From: Natranaeroarchaeum aerophilus
GTDB lineage: Archaea > Halobacteriota > Halobacteria > Halobacteriales > Natronoarchaeaceae
Direction: 5' to 3'
NCBI RefSeq assembly: GCF_023638055.1
Contig: NZ_JAKRVY010000008.1
Span: 1-42,844, forward strand
Length of the DNA stretch: 42,844 bases
Part shown: one piece after another, positions 1 through 7,377 of the stretch
How the letters are laid out: each line of letters opens with the position of its first letter
Numbering within the stretch: position 1 is the stretch's first letter
Program-made: the position numbers and the translations under genes
Notes under the pieces: model-generated
The model's input: the letters and a program-made list of their open reading frames with translations, nothing else
Database searches by the model: none
What the model was told of the DNA's origin: nothing

Positions 1-212
1 CACAATCCCGGACGGACGAAGCTCAAGACCCTGTGATTGATTCTATGACACGCTCAGACTGTTCTATGCTGCTATTGATGTGGATGGAAAATCATACTCA
101 CACGACATCCTCAAAATACGATGGGCAGAGACATTGTCCACCATCTCAAAAAAGTATCTGATCTCAACCATCAACTCTTTTCAAGGATTGACTCACGCCG
201 AGAACTACACTC
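1..212. other. Left-edge stretch with no assigned gene
   Basis: This stretch is visibly poorer in GC than the rest of the window. A plus-strand frame stays open from about base 41 to 286 but runs over the end of the lipoprotein gene on the other strand, has no promoter that I can see and gives a protein that I do not recognise. It could be the tail of a decayed or horizontally acquired gene. I assign nothing to it. Confidence 0.4.
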
Positions 213-791
213 TTAATCGTAATGGCGTTCTTCTTGTATTGCCCAGACTTCGTGTGAACACTCGTACCCGTTTTCTTCGTCATTAACATTGAGTGTGACG
301 TTCACTCTACTGGGCAACGCTTCAATGGCAGACTCGAACTCGAATTGCTCAGGTGGACAATATAAATAGGATCCATCGTCCCCACCGCTATTTGCTGCGA
401 TAATGTGGATCTCGATTCTGTATCCGTCGGCGGTTTGTCGGAGTACTGAACTGATCCAGTACGAGTCCGGATCTGAGAGGTCCACGTCGAGGCTGTCGTC
501 CAGGTGATCGATAGCGGCGTCAGCAGCGGCGCTAGCGCATTCTTTTTCGATGTCATCCACATCGTCTACTGTCACCGCCGTTTCGATTGGTTCTGACCGG
601 CCCTGTCCGGATCGAGGTGTGAGATCACATTCGTCGGAGTCATTATGATTGGTACTATTCGTATCTGAGTCGTCGCGCTCATCCCTGTTTTCACCAGTCT
701 GATCATCATCGTCATCATCACTAAGACAGCCAGCGGTCAGAGCGATACCAACACTTCCGAGGAGCTTCCGACGAGTTGGAGGGAAAGACAC
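213..791 (-). CDS. Tat-exported lipoprotein, function unknown
   Basis: A 192-residue protein that starts with GTG at 791. The N terminus carries a twin arginine (residues 7-8), a hydrophobic stretch and the lipobox TAGC with Cys22, so it is probably exported folded by Tat and anchored by lipid to the outer face of the membrane. An Asp-rich linker (about residues 24-55) follows, a typical surface spacer in haloarchaea. The remainder (about 60-192) has mixed alpha/beta character and a few cysteines, and I do not recognise a family. The GTG start is supported by an AT-rich TATA-like box at 812-820, about 27 nt upstream, which fits a leaderless transcript. Export and anchoring are inferred from the signal; the function is unknown. 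Confidence 0.75.
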   Translation of the reverse strand: MSFPPTRRKLLGSVGIALTAGCLSDDDDDDQTGENRDERDDSDTNSTNHNDSDECDLTPRSGQGRSEPIETAVTVDDVDDIEKECASAAADAAIDHLDDSLDVDLSDPDSYWISSVLRQTADGYRIEIHIIAANSGGDDGSYLYCPPEQFEFESAIEALPSRVNVTLNVNDEENGYECSHEVWAIQEERHYD

Positions 792-809
792 GCCTAATAT
801 GTATGAGCT

Positions 810-822
810 AGAAAATAATAAA
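810..822 (-). promoter_or_regulatory. TATA-like box of the 213-791 lipoprotein
   Basis: On the minus strand a run of T and A (TTTATTATTTTC) is centred about 27 nt before the GTG at 791. This is the archaeal TATA distance and would put the transcription start at the first codon. Confidence 0.5.
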
Positions 823-949
823 ATTTATCCTTTTTACCGTCGGCGAGAGTTACTCGAACTCGATCGAGCACACTCGCCAGCGCGCGCCACCGCAGTCGCC
901 AGCGGAGCGGTGAGACTCGTTGCCCACGACCCGATGCTTGCTGCGATGT

Positions 950-991
950 TACAATGTTACATTGTATACAATGTGACTACCACAACAATGT
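950..991. repeat. Iteron-like cluster of TACAATGT with overlapping palindromes
   Basis: TACAATGT occurs in direct orientation at 950-957 and 967-974, and as AACAATGT at 984-991. The start-to-start spacing is exactly 17 bp each time. An inverted copy (ACATTGTA) at 959-966 creates a 16-bp perfect palindrome, ACATTGTATACAATGT, at 959-974, and a second one at 950-966 with a one-base spacer. The cluster lies between the 3' end of the gene at 1051-1341 and the 5' side of the lipoprotein gene at 213-791, about 160 bp before the latter's start. A regulator-binding array is the simplest reading; an origin-type iteron is the alternative. Confidence 0.7.
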
Positions 992-1050
992 GACGCCCCA
1001 CGGCACGCCCACTCGGCTGGCGCGGTGGTGCTGAGAAGAGCGCCCGGTTC

Positions 1051-1341
1051 CTACTCCTCGATTGTGCCGTAGCGTTCCTCGACCAGAGCGCTGTACCACG
1101 AGAGGAACTCCGCCTGACTGTGGCTCCCGGCGTCGATCTCCACGAGCAGGCCTTCGAGTTCGTCACGCGGCTGGTGACAGAGATCGTGGTCACAGGCTTT
1201 ACAGAGGTGTTCGAACTCCTTTCCCGCGCGCTCCCACCGATCGCCGTACTTGTCGTATTCGCGCGCCTCCGACCGCGGCAGCGAACAGCCACAGGCGATG
1301 CAGGTGACTGACTCCTGTTTTGTCTTCCGGGAACCCCACAT
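1051..1341 (-). CDS. Small zinc-ribbon protein (DUF7562-like)
   Basis: A 96-residue protein with two Cys pairs, CIAC at about residues 15-18 and CKAC at about 47-50, followed by an HDLC stretch. Together they look like one treble-clef or ribbon-type zinc site. The rest is helical and charged. It resembles a small haloarchaeal family that I recall as DUF7562; that number is from memory. A TATA-like AAGTAT centred near 1366 stands about 27 nt before the ATG at 1341 and supports this start. The molecular role is unknown; proteins of this size and type often bind nucleic acid or a protein partner. Confidence 0.75.
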   Translation of the reverse strand: MWGSRKTKQESVTCIACGCSLPRSEAREYDKYGDRWERAGKEFEHLCKACDHDLCHQPRDELEGLLVEIDAGSHSQAEFLSWYSALVEERYGTIEE

Positions 1342-1430
1342 GGCTCTACGTTAGCGCGACGCATACTTAGCGTTTGCCGGATCCATCAGCATCCGGGGCG
1401 TTTATGCGCGCTCCGGCGTTGGTGTGGAGT

Positions 1431-1910
1431 ATGGAAATCAACTCCCGGCATCACCTGCGTAGCGACGGGGTGTCAGAACTGGAACGCGCCGTCGCCGAGG
1501 GACTGGGCGTGGAGATCGATGGCGATACGTACGAGCTCGTCGAACTGGCCGACTCGAAGTTCGATCTCGTGCTGGTCGACGGCGAACCCTCGGTGCTGTA
1601 CGTTGACGACGAGCCATTCCTCACGGTCCGGGGTGCAAACCGCTTCGAGCCCGAGACACACGTCGTCACGGTCGACAGCGGTGCGATCTCTTTCGTCAGC
1701 GACGGCGCGGACGTGATGCGGCCCGGGATCGTCGAGGCCGACGACGACATCGAAACCGACGATCTGGTCGCGATCGCCGAGGAAAACCACGGCAAGGTGC
1801 TCGCTATTGGTCGCGCCCTGGTCGAAGGGTCGGAGATGGCCGGCGATCAGGGGAAAGTCGTCGAGTCGGTCCACCACGTTGGCGACGATCTCTACGAGTT
1901 CGTCGTCTGA
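1431..1910 (+). CDS. PUA-domain RNA-binding protein, MCT-1/Tma20-like
   Basis: A 159-residue protein. The N-terminal half (about 1-75) matches the archaeal pre-PUA domain (DUF1947 type) and the C-terminal half (about 76-155) is a PUA fold, with the typical sequence VMRPGIVEADDDI and a closing GKVLAIGRALV strand. This is the archaeal counterpart of eukaryotic MCT-1/Tma20, which act on small ribosomal subunits and tRNA during re-initiation and recycling, so an RNA- or ribosome-binding role in the cytoplasm is likely. The start at 1431 is preferred over an upstream ATG at 1374 because GTTTATG centred at about 1403 gives the 27-nt TATA distance and because the family begins near this residue. Confidence 0.85.
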   Translation: MEINSRHHLRSDGVSELERAVAEGLGVEIDGDTYELVELADSKFDLVLVDGEPSVLYVDDEPFLTVRGANRFEPETHVVTVDSGAISFVSDGADVMRPGIVEADDDIETDDLVAIAEENHGKVLAIGRALVEGSEMAGDQGKVVESVHHVGDDLYEFVV

Positions 1911-1933
1911 ATCGAGCGGCCGCCGGATACCCA

Positions 1934-2329
1934 CTACTGTCTCGGGTTGTGGACGACGAGATCCGGGACGTGTTCGAACCCGGTGTCAGCCGTCACCAGC
2001 GCAACATCGTCCGACCGGGCGACACCTGCGATCAGCGTATCGAACGAACCGATCTTCTGGCCGTTGTCCGCGAGCTCTCGTTCGATCGCCGCCGCTTCAA
2101 TTGTCGCCTCCTCTGTTAGCGGCACCGTTGTCGTCCACGAGAGCGCATCGATCGCGTCCGAGATCGCGTCGATGCCGCGCTGGCGTGCGACGCCGACGTA
2201 GAGTTCGTACAGTGCTGGCGCTGGAACGCCCGCGGTTCGAGCCATGGTCGGGTTCCGATCGAGATGTTCGAGTGCGTACTGCGCTTCTTGCAGATAGTCG
2301 ATCAGAAAACTCGTGTCAAAATAGCTCAT
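1934..2329 (-). CDS. PIN-domain toxin, VapC-like
   Basis: A 131-residue protein with a PIN-domain layout: an acidic start motif (YFDTSFLIDYL, Asp5 and Asp11), a central Glu (ALYELYVG), and C-terminal acidic residues in GSFDTLIAGVA and LVTADTGFEHV. These are the metal ligands of VapC ribonucleases, which cut structured RNA such as tRNA. The start at 2329 is 14 nt inside the end of the upstream winged-helix gene, the tight overlap usual for a toxin-antitoxin pair. A longer reading from 2509 would swallow much of the partner gene and adds no PIN sequence. The activity is inferred from the family; the target RNA is unknown. Confidence 0.85.
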   Translation of the reverse strand: MSYFDTSFLIDYLQEAQYALEHLDRNPTMARTAGVPAPALYELYVGVARQRGIDAISDAIDALSWTTTVPLTEEATIEAAAIERELADNGQKIGSFDTLIAGVARSDDVALVTADTGFEHVPDLVVHNPRQ

Positions 2330-2681
2330 CCTGATCTGCCTCGAACTCCGCGTCGACTTCCCGTTCGAGCGCCTCGATTTCACCGTCGAGGTCGCTATCG
2401 GCAAAGGCACCGAACCCGTCACGCCACGGCGCGTCGGAGCCAGCGGTCGCCAGCCGCCACCATACGATCGTCCGCGCACCGACTTCTTTTCCCGCCACGT
2501 ATCCATCATCTCGGAGCCCTTTCAGCCGCTCCCGGACCGCCCGCGATCCGATCGGCAGGTCGGCTGCGATCTCGCTGGCAGTCAGTACAGGGTCGTCCGT
2601 CCGCTCGAACGCCCGCAAGAGCTCCTCGTCCGACGTATGGCGGGTGAACCGTCCTCCATCGTCATGACCCGGATCGCTCAT
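2316..2681 (-). CDS. Winged-helix antitoxin paired with VapC-like toxin
   Basis: A 121-residue protein whose residues 18-75 form a winged helix-turn-helix: helices around LLRAFERTDDPVLTASEIA and SRAVRERLKGLRDDGYV, then a wing with an aromatic strand. The acidic C-terminal tail (about 90-121, rich in Asp and Glu) is where toxin binding would be expected. The start at 2681 is preferred to 2750 because TTATATAC on the minus strand is centred at about 2706, roughly 26 nt upstream, which suits a leaderless mRNA. This class of haloarchaeal antitoxin replaces the usual ribbon-helix-helix VapB. It probably represses its own operon; I infer this from the fold. Confidence 0.75.
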   Translation of the reverse strand: MSDPGHDDGGRFTRHTSDEELLRAFERTDDPVLTASEIAADLPIGSRAVRERLKGLRDDGYVAGKEVGARTIVWWRLATAGSDAPWRDGFGAFADSDLDGEIEALEREVDAEFEADQDELF

Positions 2682-2700
2682 GGGTGGATTTCTGTCCGTA

Positions 2701-2711
2701 TCGTATATAAA
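2701..2711 (-). promoter_or_regulatory. TATA box of the first toxin-antitoxin operon
   Basis: The minus strand reads GTTTATATACGA, centred about 26 nt before the antitoxin ATG at 2681. It is one of the clearest TATA boxes in the window. Confidence 0.6.
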
Positions 2712-2774
2712 CACTCGCACGTCAGCGGTTCTGGAAACATGAACATCCAACGTCGGAAACGGTGGCGGGAGTGC

Positions 2775-2815
2775 GACCCCGTGGCTATCGGGGTCTGATC
2801 GGTAGACTGTAAAAA
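2775..2815 (-). terminator. Probable terminator of the dap operon
   Basis: Just after the dapD stop on the minus strand there is a T5 run (2811-2815), followed by a hairpin with a 7-bp perfect stem (GACCCCG / CGGGGTC) at 2775-2781 and 2789-2795. Archaeal termination depends mainly on the T-run. The hairpin may stabilise the 3' end or separate this operon from the toxin-antitoxin promoter downstream. Confidence 0.4.
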
Positions 2816-2824
2816 TGGGGCCCG

Positions 2825-3655
2825 TTACTCCCGCAGCGCGTCCTCGCGCTCGGTCGCTTCGAGCGTCTCCTCCTCGATGTGGGTCGCGACGACCGCGGGC
2901 TTGAACGCGCCGCCGTCTATCATCTCGTGCTCGCTCACCGAGGATTCGACGAAGCGCTGGAACGCACGACGGTTCGCAGGGAGTTCACCGTAGAGCACCT
3001 CCTCCTCGACGAGATCGTAGACCGGAATGCGTGGCGTCAGGAGTGTGTTCTCGCCGACGACGCTGTTCTCGCCGACGACAAAGCCGCTGGTGACGCGACA
3101 GCCAGCGCCGAGCGAAACGCCGTCCTCAACAATCACCGGGGCGTCCTCGACGGGTTCGAGCACGCCGCCGATTAGCGTGTTCGCACCGAGTTTGACGTTC
3201 TCGCCGATCTGGGCACAGGAGCCGACGGTGTCGGCGGAGTCGATCAGCGTCCCGTCGCCGACGTGCGCGCCGATGTTGACGAAACTCGGCGACATCATGA
3301 TGCAGTCCTCGCCGAGATATGCGCCGCGGCGGATCGTCGTTCCGTCAGGCGTGTTCCGCGTGCCGCGATCGTTTAGGTCGTCAGTCTTGCGCAGCGGCAG
3401 GACGTCGTGATAGGTGACGCCGCCGTACTCCCGTTCGGCGGTGTGGCGAAGGCCGAAATTGAGCAGGATGCCCTGCTTGACCCACTCGTTGGCAATCCAC
3501 TCCTCACCCTGCTTCTCAGCGGCCCGAACGTCGCCCGCTTCTAGCGCGGCGAGGAACTCGTCGAGTACGGTCAGGTCTTCCGCGCTCGCGTCGTCAGCCG
3601 TCAGTCCGTCCTGTTTTCGCTGCCAGAGGTCTTCGACGTCTGTCTGCAGACTCAT
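2825..3655 (-). CDS. dapD: Tetrahydrodipicolinate N-succinyltransferase
   Basis: A 276-residue protein. It transfers a succinyl group from succinyl-CoA to tetrahydrodipicolinate, the step after DapB in the succinylase branch of diaminopimelate/lysine synthesis. The N-terminal 90 residues are helical. The centre (about 105-215) is a left-handed beta-helix with hexapeptide repeats, seen in IGAHVGDGTLIDSADTVG and CAQIGENVKLGANTLIGG, with GVLEP just after. The length matches the bacterial DapD family, which acts as a trimer. The start overlaps the dapB stop by 4 nt (ATGA), so translation is probably coupled. It is the last gene of a dapA-dapB-dapD operon. Confidence 0.93.
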   Translation of the reverse strand: MSLQTDVEDLWQRKQDGLTADDASAEDLTVLDEFLAALEAGDVRAAEKQGEEWIANEWVKQGILLNFGLRHTAEREYGGVTYHDVLPLRKTDDLNDRGTRNTPDGTTIRRGAYLGEDCIMMSPSFVNIGAHVGDGTLIDSADTVGSCAQIGENVKLGANTLIGGVLEPVEDAPVIVEDGVSLGAGCRVTSGFVVGENSVVGENTLLTPRIPVYDLVEEEVLYGELPANRRAFQRFVESSVSEHEMIDGGAFKPAVVATHIEEETLEATEREDALRE

Positions 3656-4434
3656 GACTCGTCGATTACCGCTCCGAAGGTATACCAGTCAGGATTTCGA
3701 CCGGCGACCCACGCCGCGGCGTCGAGCGCCCCTGCCGCGAAGACGCCCCGATCCTCGGCGCGATGGGAGAGCGAGAGCACCTCGTCGTTGCCCGCCAGCA
3801 CGAGTTCGTGCTCGCCGCGGATGTCGCCCGCACGTCGAACGAGGACGCCGATTTCGTCATCCTCGCGGGGGGCGTGGCCCTCGCGCCCGTAGACCGGTTC
3901 GACGTCCCGTTCTTCCTGAACGGTGTCGAGGATCGTCTTCGCGGTGCCAGAGGGCGCGTCTATCTTCTGGTTGTGATGGGTCTCCATCAGTTCGAGGTCG
4001 TAGCCCTCCAGCGCGTCGACGGCCTCGCTGACGGTTCTGAGGAGCACCTGAATCCCCCGCGAGAAGTTCGTTGCTTTGAGCACGGGGACCGACTCGCTGG
4101 TCGCTCGCAGGTCGGCCAGCCCGTCCTCGTCAAAGCCGGTTGTCCCGACGACGAGTGCGACGCCGTGCTCGACGCAGGAGTCGACGATGCCCAGTGTCGC
4201 ATCGGGGACGGTAAAGTCGATTATCGCGTCCGGTTCGTACTCCGCGAACGCCGTGGCGGCGTCATCCGGATCGACAACCGGTACGCCGTCGATTTCTGCC
4301 GCGTCGGCGACATCGATCCCCACGACGACCTCCAGATCGTCTCGGGCCGCTGCCGTCTCGATGACCGTCTGGCCCATCCGACCGGCAGCGCCGTTGACCG
4401 CGATTGGCGTCGGTTCGCCGGTTCCCTCGCTCAT
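3652..4434 (-). CDS. dapB: 4-Hydroxy-tetrahydrodipicolinate reductase
   Basis: A 260-residue cytoplasmic protein that reduces the DapA product with NAD(P)H. The Rossmann motif GAAGRMG lies at residues 14-20, followed by a strand ending in GID, which binds the nucleotide. The family's substrate-binding signature HHNQKIDAPSGTA is at about 155-167 with its catalytic His and Lys. The C-terminal domain keeps the pattern for the tetramer interface. Length and domain order are normal for DapB. The gene overlaps dapA by 4 nt upstream and dapD by 4 nt downstream, so the three are almost certainly one transcript. Confidence 0.95.
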   Translation of the reverse strand: MSEGTGEPTPIAVNGAAGRMGQTVIETAAARDDLEVVVGIDVADAAEIDGVPVVDPDDAATAFAEYEPDAIIDFTVPDATLGIVDSCVEHGVALVVGTTGFDEDGLADLRATSESVPVLKATNFSRGIQVLLRTVSEAVDALEGYDLELMETHHNQKIDAPSGTAKTILDTVQEERDVEPVYGREGHAPREDDEIGVLVRRAGDIRGEHELVLAGNDEVLSLSHRAEDRGVFAAGALDAAAWVAGRNPDWYTFGAVIDES

Positions 4435-5348
4435 CGGTCGGCCTCCGCGAGGTCGGCTGCTGCTTCGCCGTCCAGCTCCGTCAGGATCGCGGCGAGTTCA
4501 TCGCGGTGCTCTTCCGAAAGCCGTGTCAGCGGCGAGCGAACGATCGGCTTCGCGTGTCCGCGAATGTGCATCGCCTCGGCGACCGGGATCGGGTTCGTTT
4601 CGGTAAAGAGTGCGCGTGTCAGCGGTGCGAGTTCGTGATGGAGCGCCCGCGCTCGTTCGTAGTCACCGGAAAGGGCTGCACCGACCATCGCGCAGGTGCG
4701 CTCGGGTTCGACGTTCGCGACGACGCTGACCGCCCCGCTGGCCCCGATCGAGAGCATCGGAAGGGTCAGGCCGTCGTCGCCAGAGACGACGGTGAACTCC
4801 TCCTCGCGCGTGCGCTCGATAATCTCCGAGATCTGGTTGAGGTCGCCGCTTGCCGCCTTCAGGCCCGCGATATTCTCATGGGCTGCGAGTTCGACGACCG
4901 TGTCAGCCTCGACGTTCTGGCCCGTCCGAGAGGGGACGTTGTACAGGAGCTGTGGCAGGTCGACCGCGTCGGCGACCGCCCGATAGTGCTCGATGAGGCC
5001 CTGCTGTTCCGGCCTGTTGTAGTACGGCGAAATAAGGAGGAGACCGTCAGCGCCAGCATCCGCGGCGCGTTCGGACAGCTCCAGCGCCTCGCGGGTGTTG
5101 TTGCTCCCGGTGCCCGCGATGACCGGTACGTCCTCGACGGCGTCGACGACCGTCTCGACGACCTCGACGTGCTCGTCGTGGCTCAGGGTCGCACTTTCGC
5201 CCGTGGAGCCGACGGGGACCAGCCCGTCGACGCCAGCGGTTTCAAGTCGCTGGGCGTCCGCTCGCAGTTGGTCGTGATCGATGCTCTCGTCGTCGTTGAA
5301 CGGCGTCACCATCGCTGGCAGAACGCCGTGGAAAGGGTTCGGTGTCAT
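4431..5348 (-). CDS. dapA: 4-Hydroxy-tetrahydrodipicolinate synthase
   Basis: A 305-residue TIM-barrel aldolase. It condenses pyruvate with aspartate semialdehyde, the first committed step toward lysine. The family motifs are present: the G-S-T-G-E loop that binds the pyruvate carboxylate (VPVGSTGESATL), the Tyr in LLYNVPSRTG, and the Schiff-base Lys in AGLKAASGDL. I start it at 5348 (MTPNPFHGVLPAM), where the family begins, rather than at 5387; the extra 13 residues have no counterpart. It is the first gene of the operon, with a weak TATA-like TTGATA near 5375. No riboswitch or leader peptide is visible ahead of it. Confidence 0.94.
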   Translation of the reverse strand: MTPNPFHGVLPAMVTPFNDDESIDHDQLRADAQRLETAGVDGLVPVGSTGESATLSHDEHVEVVETVVDAVEDVPVIAGTGSNNTREALELSERAADAGADGLLLISPYYNRPEQQGLIEHYRAVADAVDLPQLLYNVPSRTGQNVEADTVVELAAHENIAGLKAASGDLNQISEIIERTREEEFTVVSGDDGLTLPMLSIGASGAVSVVANVEPERTCAMVGAALSGDYERARALHHELAPLTRALFTETNPIPVAEAMHIRGHAKPIVRSPLTRLSEEHRDELAAILTELDGEAAADLAEADR

Positions 5349-5391
5349 GTCTGGTATATTGTGATCGGTCGGTATCAATCGATCCATCCGC

Positions 5392-5456
5392 GGTCGAGGA
5401 CCGGCCCGCGACGAGCTTGCTACGCTCGCCGGGAGCCGCTATCGACCGTGTTTTTT
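5392..5456. other. Imperfect hairpin followed by a T-run
   Basis: GGTCGA at 5392-5397 pairs with TCGACC at 5442-5447, with an inner CGAGC/GCTCG stem and a partial CCCG/CGGG pairing between them. On the plus strand it is followed by a T6 run. It sits in the divergent gap between dapA and htpX, upstream of both promoters, where no transcript that needs terminating is known. It may be a relic element or may insulate the two promoters. Confidence 0.3.
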
Positions 5457-5615
5457 CAGAAAGGCGACGGCGTACTCGCTCGATGTCCGCGCGGACGAGC
5501 CGAGTCGTCGAACGAGTCCGTACACAGTAGAGAGTGTCCGAGTGCCGAAACTTATTCGTTGTGTTTGCGGCCCGGATAGTATGTCGGATGTTGTCACAGT
5601 GCGTCGCTGCCATAC

Positions 5616-5624
5616 GACTTATAG
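5616..5624 (+). promoter_or_regulatory. TATA box of htpX
   Basis: ACTTATAGG is centred about 27 nt before the ATG at 5648. This fits a leaderless htpX mRNA and supports the start chosen. Confidence 0.55.
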
Positions 5625-5647
5625 GTCGTCGACAGCTATCCGCAGGT

Positions 5648-6469
5648 ATGCGACACATAGGTCTCAAGATCCGGATGGCGATCGTCAGCACCATCCTGTT
5701 TGCGTTCTTCTCGCTGGCTGCACTCGTCGCAGTCGTCGCGTTCGGCTTGCCGCTCTGGCTAGTCGGAATTCTGACGGTCGCGTTCATCGGGGTCCAGTAC
5801 CTGCTGGGAACGAAAATGGCGTTGCGAAGTGTCGGAGCCGAAGATATGTCCGAAGAGGAGTATCCCCAGATTCACCAGACGGTGGAGTCGCTCTCGCGCG
5901 ATATGGGGATCAAAAAGCCCCGGCTGATGGTCGCGAGTATGGGCACACCCAACGCCTTCGCGACCGGCCGCAAGGGGAAGGGAACGGTCGTGATCTCGAC
6001 CGAACTGATGCAGGTACTCGACCGCGAGGAGCTCAATGGCGTGATCGCCCACGAGCTGGCACACATCCGCAACCGCGACGTCGTAACGATGACTATCGGG
6101 CAGTCGATCGCCGCGATCGTCGGGATCGCCGCCCAGTGGGTCGTCCTCTTCACCGGCGAGCGATCCATTGCGAACTACGTGCTCGCCTTCGTCGTGGGGA
6201 TGATCACACAGATGCTCGTGATGGTCTTCGTCATGGCCATCTCGCGGTACCGCGAGTACGTCGCCGACGCCGACGCCGCGGACGCGATCGGTAACGGTGA
6301 ACCGCTCGCGCGAGCGCTCGAAAAGATCCAGCGGAGCGCAGAACGCACCGACGCCGAAATGGACGATTCCGTCGCCGCACTCTGTATCTCGGGTGGCGCC
6401 GCAAAGAAGCTGCTCTCGACGCATCCCTCGACCGAAGAGCGGATCTCGCGGCTGCGAAACCGCCGGTAG
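5648..6469 (+). CDS. htpX: HtpX-family membrane zinc metalloprotease
   Basis: A 273-residue membrane M48 protease. Two membrane helices lie at about residues 11-33 and 36-54. The active site HELAH (His135, Glu136, His139) follows, then another pair of hydrophobic helices (about 150-195), and the Glu ligand in REYVADADAAD. The C-terminal part ends with the conserved STHPSTEERI segment. HtpX degrades damaged membrane proteins on the cytoplasmic side. The start at 5648 is favoured over upstream ATGs because the TATA box is at the right distance and membrane helix 1 begins soon after it. The length is typical for the family. Confidence 0.93.
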   Translation: MRHIGLKIRMAIVSTILFAFFSLAALVAVVAFGLPLWLVGILTVAFIGVQYLLGTKMALRSVGAEDMSEEEYPQIHQTVESLSRDMGIKKPRLMVASMGTPNAFATGRKGKGTVVISTELMQVLDREELNGVIAHELAHIRNRDVVTMTIGQSIAAIVGIAAQWVVLFTGERSIANYVLAFVVGMITQMLVMVFVMAISRYREYVADADAADAIGNGEPLARALEKIQRSAERTDAEMDDSVAALCISGGAAKKLLSTHPSTEERISRLRNRR

Positions 6470-6518
6470 ACGCCAACCGACTCCCGTTCTTTATGTACTG
6501 GCCCGCACAAGAACCGGC

Positions 6519-7016
6519 ATGAGCGAGATCCATCCGGGTCAGCGCGTCGCCGTTCTCGTCGACGCGCAGAACCTCTATCATAGCGCACAGAGCCTCTACA
6601 GTAACAATATCGATTACTCCTCGCTGCTCGAAAAGAGCGTCCAGGACCGCGAGCTAACACGCGCCATCGCGTACGTCATTCGCGCCGACTCGCCCGAGGA
6701 AGAGAGCTTCTTCGACGCACTCACTGACATTGGCTTCGAGACGAAGATCAAAGACATCAAAACGTTCAGTGACGGCTCGAAGAAGGCCGACTGGGACGTC
6801 GGGATGAGCCTCGACGCGGTGACACTCGCCGAGCACGTCGATACGATCGTGCTCTGTACTGGCGACGGCGACTTCTCGCGACTCTGCTCGCACATGCGTC
6901 ACGAGGGCGTTCGCGTCGAAGTGATGGGATTCGAGTCCTCGACTGCCGAGGAGCTAAAAGAGGCTGCTGACTCCTTTGTCAATCTGAGCGAGCGGACAGA
7001 GACGTTTCTGCTCTAG
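6519..7016 (+). CDS. NYN-domain protein, LabA/DUF88-type RNase-like
   Basis: A 165-residue protein with the PIN-like NYN fold. The first acidic residue is in VAVLVDAQNLYHS, the second pair in KKADWDVGMSLDA, and the third in VLCTGDGDFSRL. These Asp residues form the metal site in NYN nucleases. The C-terminal helix KEAADSFVNL is also typical of the LabA/DUF88 group. It probably acts on RNA in the cytoplasm; no substrate can be read from the sequence. The start at 6519 has CTTTATGTA about 27 nt upstream. It lies 49 nt after htpX on the same strand but has its own promoter. Confidence 0.85.
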   Translation: MSEIHPGQRVAVLVDAQNLYHSAQSLYSNNIDYSSLLEKSVQDRELTRAIAYVIRADSPEEESFFDALTDIGFETKIKDIKTFSDGSKKADWDVGMSLDAVTLAEHVDTIVLCTGDGDFSRLCSHMRHEGVRVEVMGFESSTAEELKEAADSFVNLSERTETFLL

Positions 7017-7045
7017 TCAGCGAACGTGGAGAACTGTCCGGCCGT

Positions 7046-7222
7046 CTAGACCGCTCGTCCTTCGCCGGACGTCCCGACGAGCAGGGACCCAGCCGCCATC
7101 GCGATCGCGGCCACACCTGCGAGGATCGCGGGAACTCCGGAGTCGAGCGATCCGGTTGCGAGAAGAATAATGCTGCTGATCGCAATGAGAACCGCACCTG
7201 CCGCAACTTTCGTAGTATCCAT
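7046..7222 (-). CDS. Small two-helix membrane protein
   Basis: A 58-residue ORF with the start MDTTKVAAGAVLI and the stop TAG at 7046-7048. Two hydrophobic segments, about residues 6-23 and 31-50, are joined by the short hydrophilic turn GSLDSGV, so it is probably a helical hairpin in the membrane. A strong TATA-like box (CCTATAAAC on the minus strand, 7250-7258) sits 28-36 nt before the ATG. Small proteins of this form are common in haloarchaea and mostly uncharacterised. It is convergent with the NYN gene. Confidence 0.65.
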   Translation of the reverse strand: MDTTKVAAGAVLIAISSIILLATGSLDSGVPAILAGVAAIAMAAGSLLVGTSGEGRAV

Positions 7223-7249
7223 TTGTATACCAGCCAGTGTGGGCTTCTA

Positions 7250-7258
7250 GTTTATAGG
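7250..7258 (-). promoter_or_regulatory. TATA box of the small membrane protein gene
   Basis: The minus strand reads CCTATAAAC, about 31 nt before the ATG at 7222, which gives an mRNA leader of a few bases at most. Confidence 0.5.
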
Positions 7259-7377
7259 TTTCCCCTTTTGGCCGACAGTTTGTGTATTGGTAACTACCCA
7301 CATAATCTGCGGATGGCAGTTCCGTCCCGCTGTGGAATGTCGAAGCGCTTTCACGCGCCGACGCCCTTGACTCGACA

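Noticed and set aside
1-212. A transposase fragment at the left edge
   Set aside because: Low GC and an open frame made me look for one, but no DDE, HUH or serine-recombinase motif can be read.
799-993. A 64-residue plus-strand frame between the first two genes
   Set aside because: It covers the TATA box of the lipoprotein gene and ends in the repeat cluster; no family features.
957-1364. A 135-residue minus-strand frame over the small zinc protein gene
   Set aside because: Arg/Ser-rich composition and no Cys pairs. The other frame gives a proper zinc protein.
4404-5579. A 391-residue plus-strand frame opposite dapA
   Set aside because: Antisense shadow; dapA has its Schiff-base Lys and the other family motifs in place.
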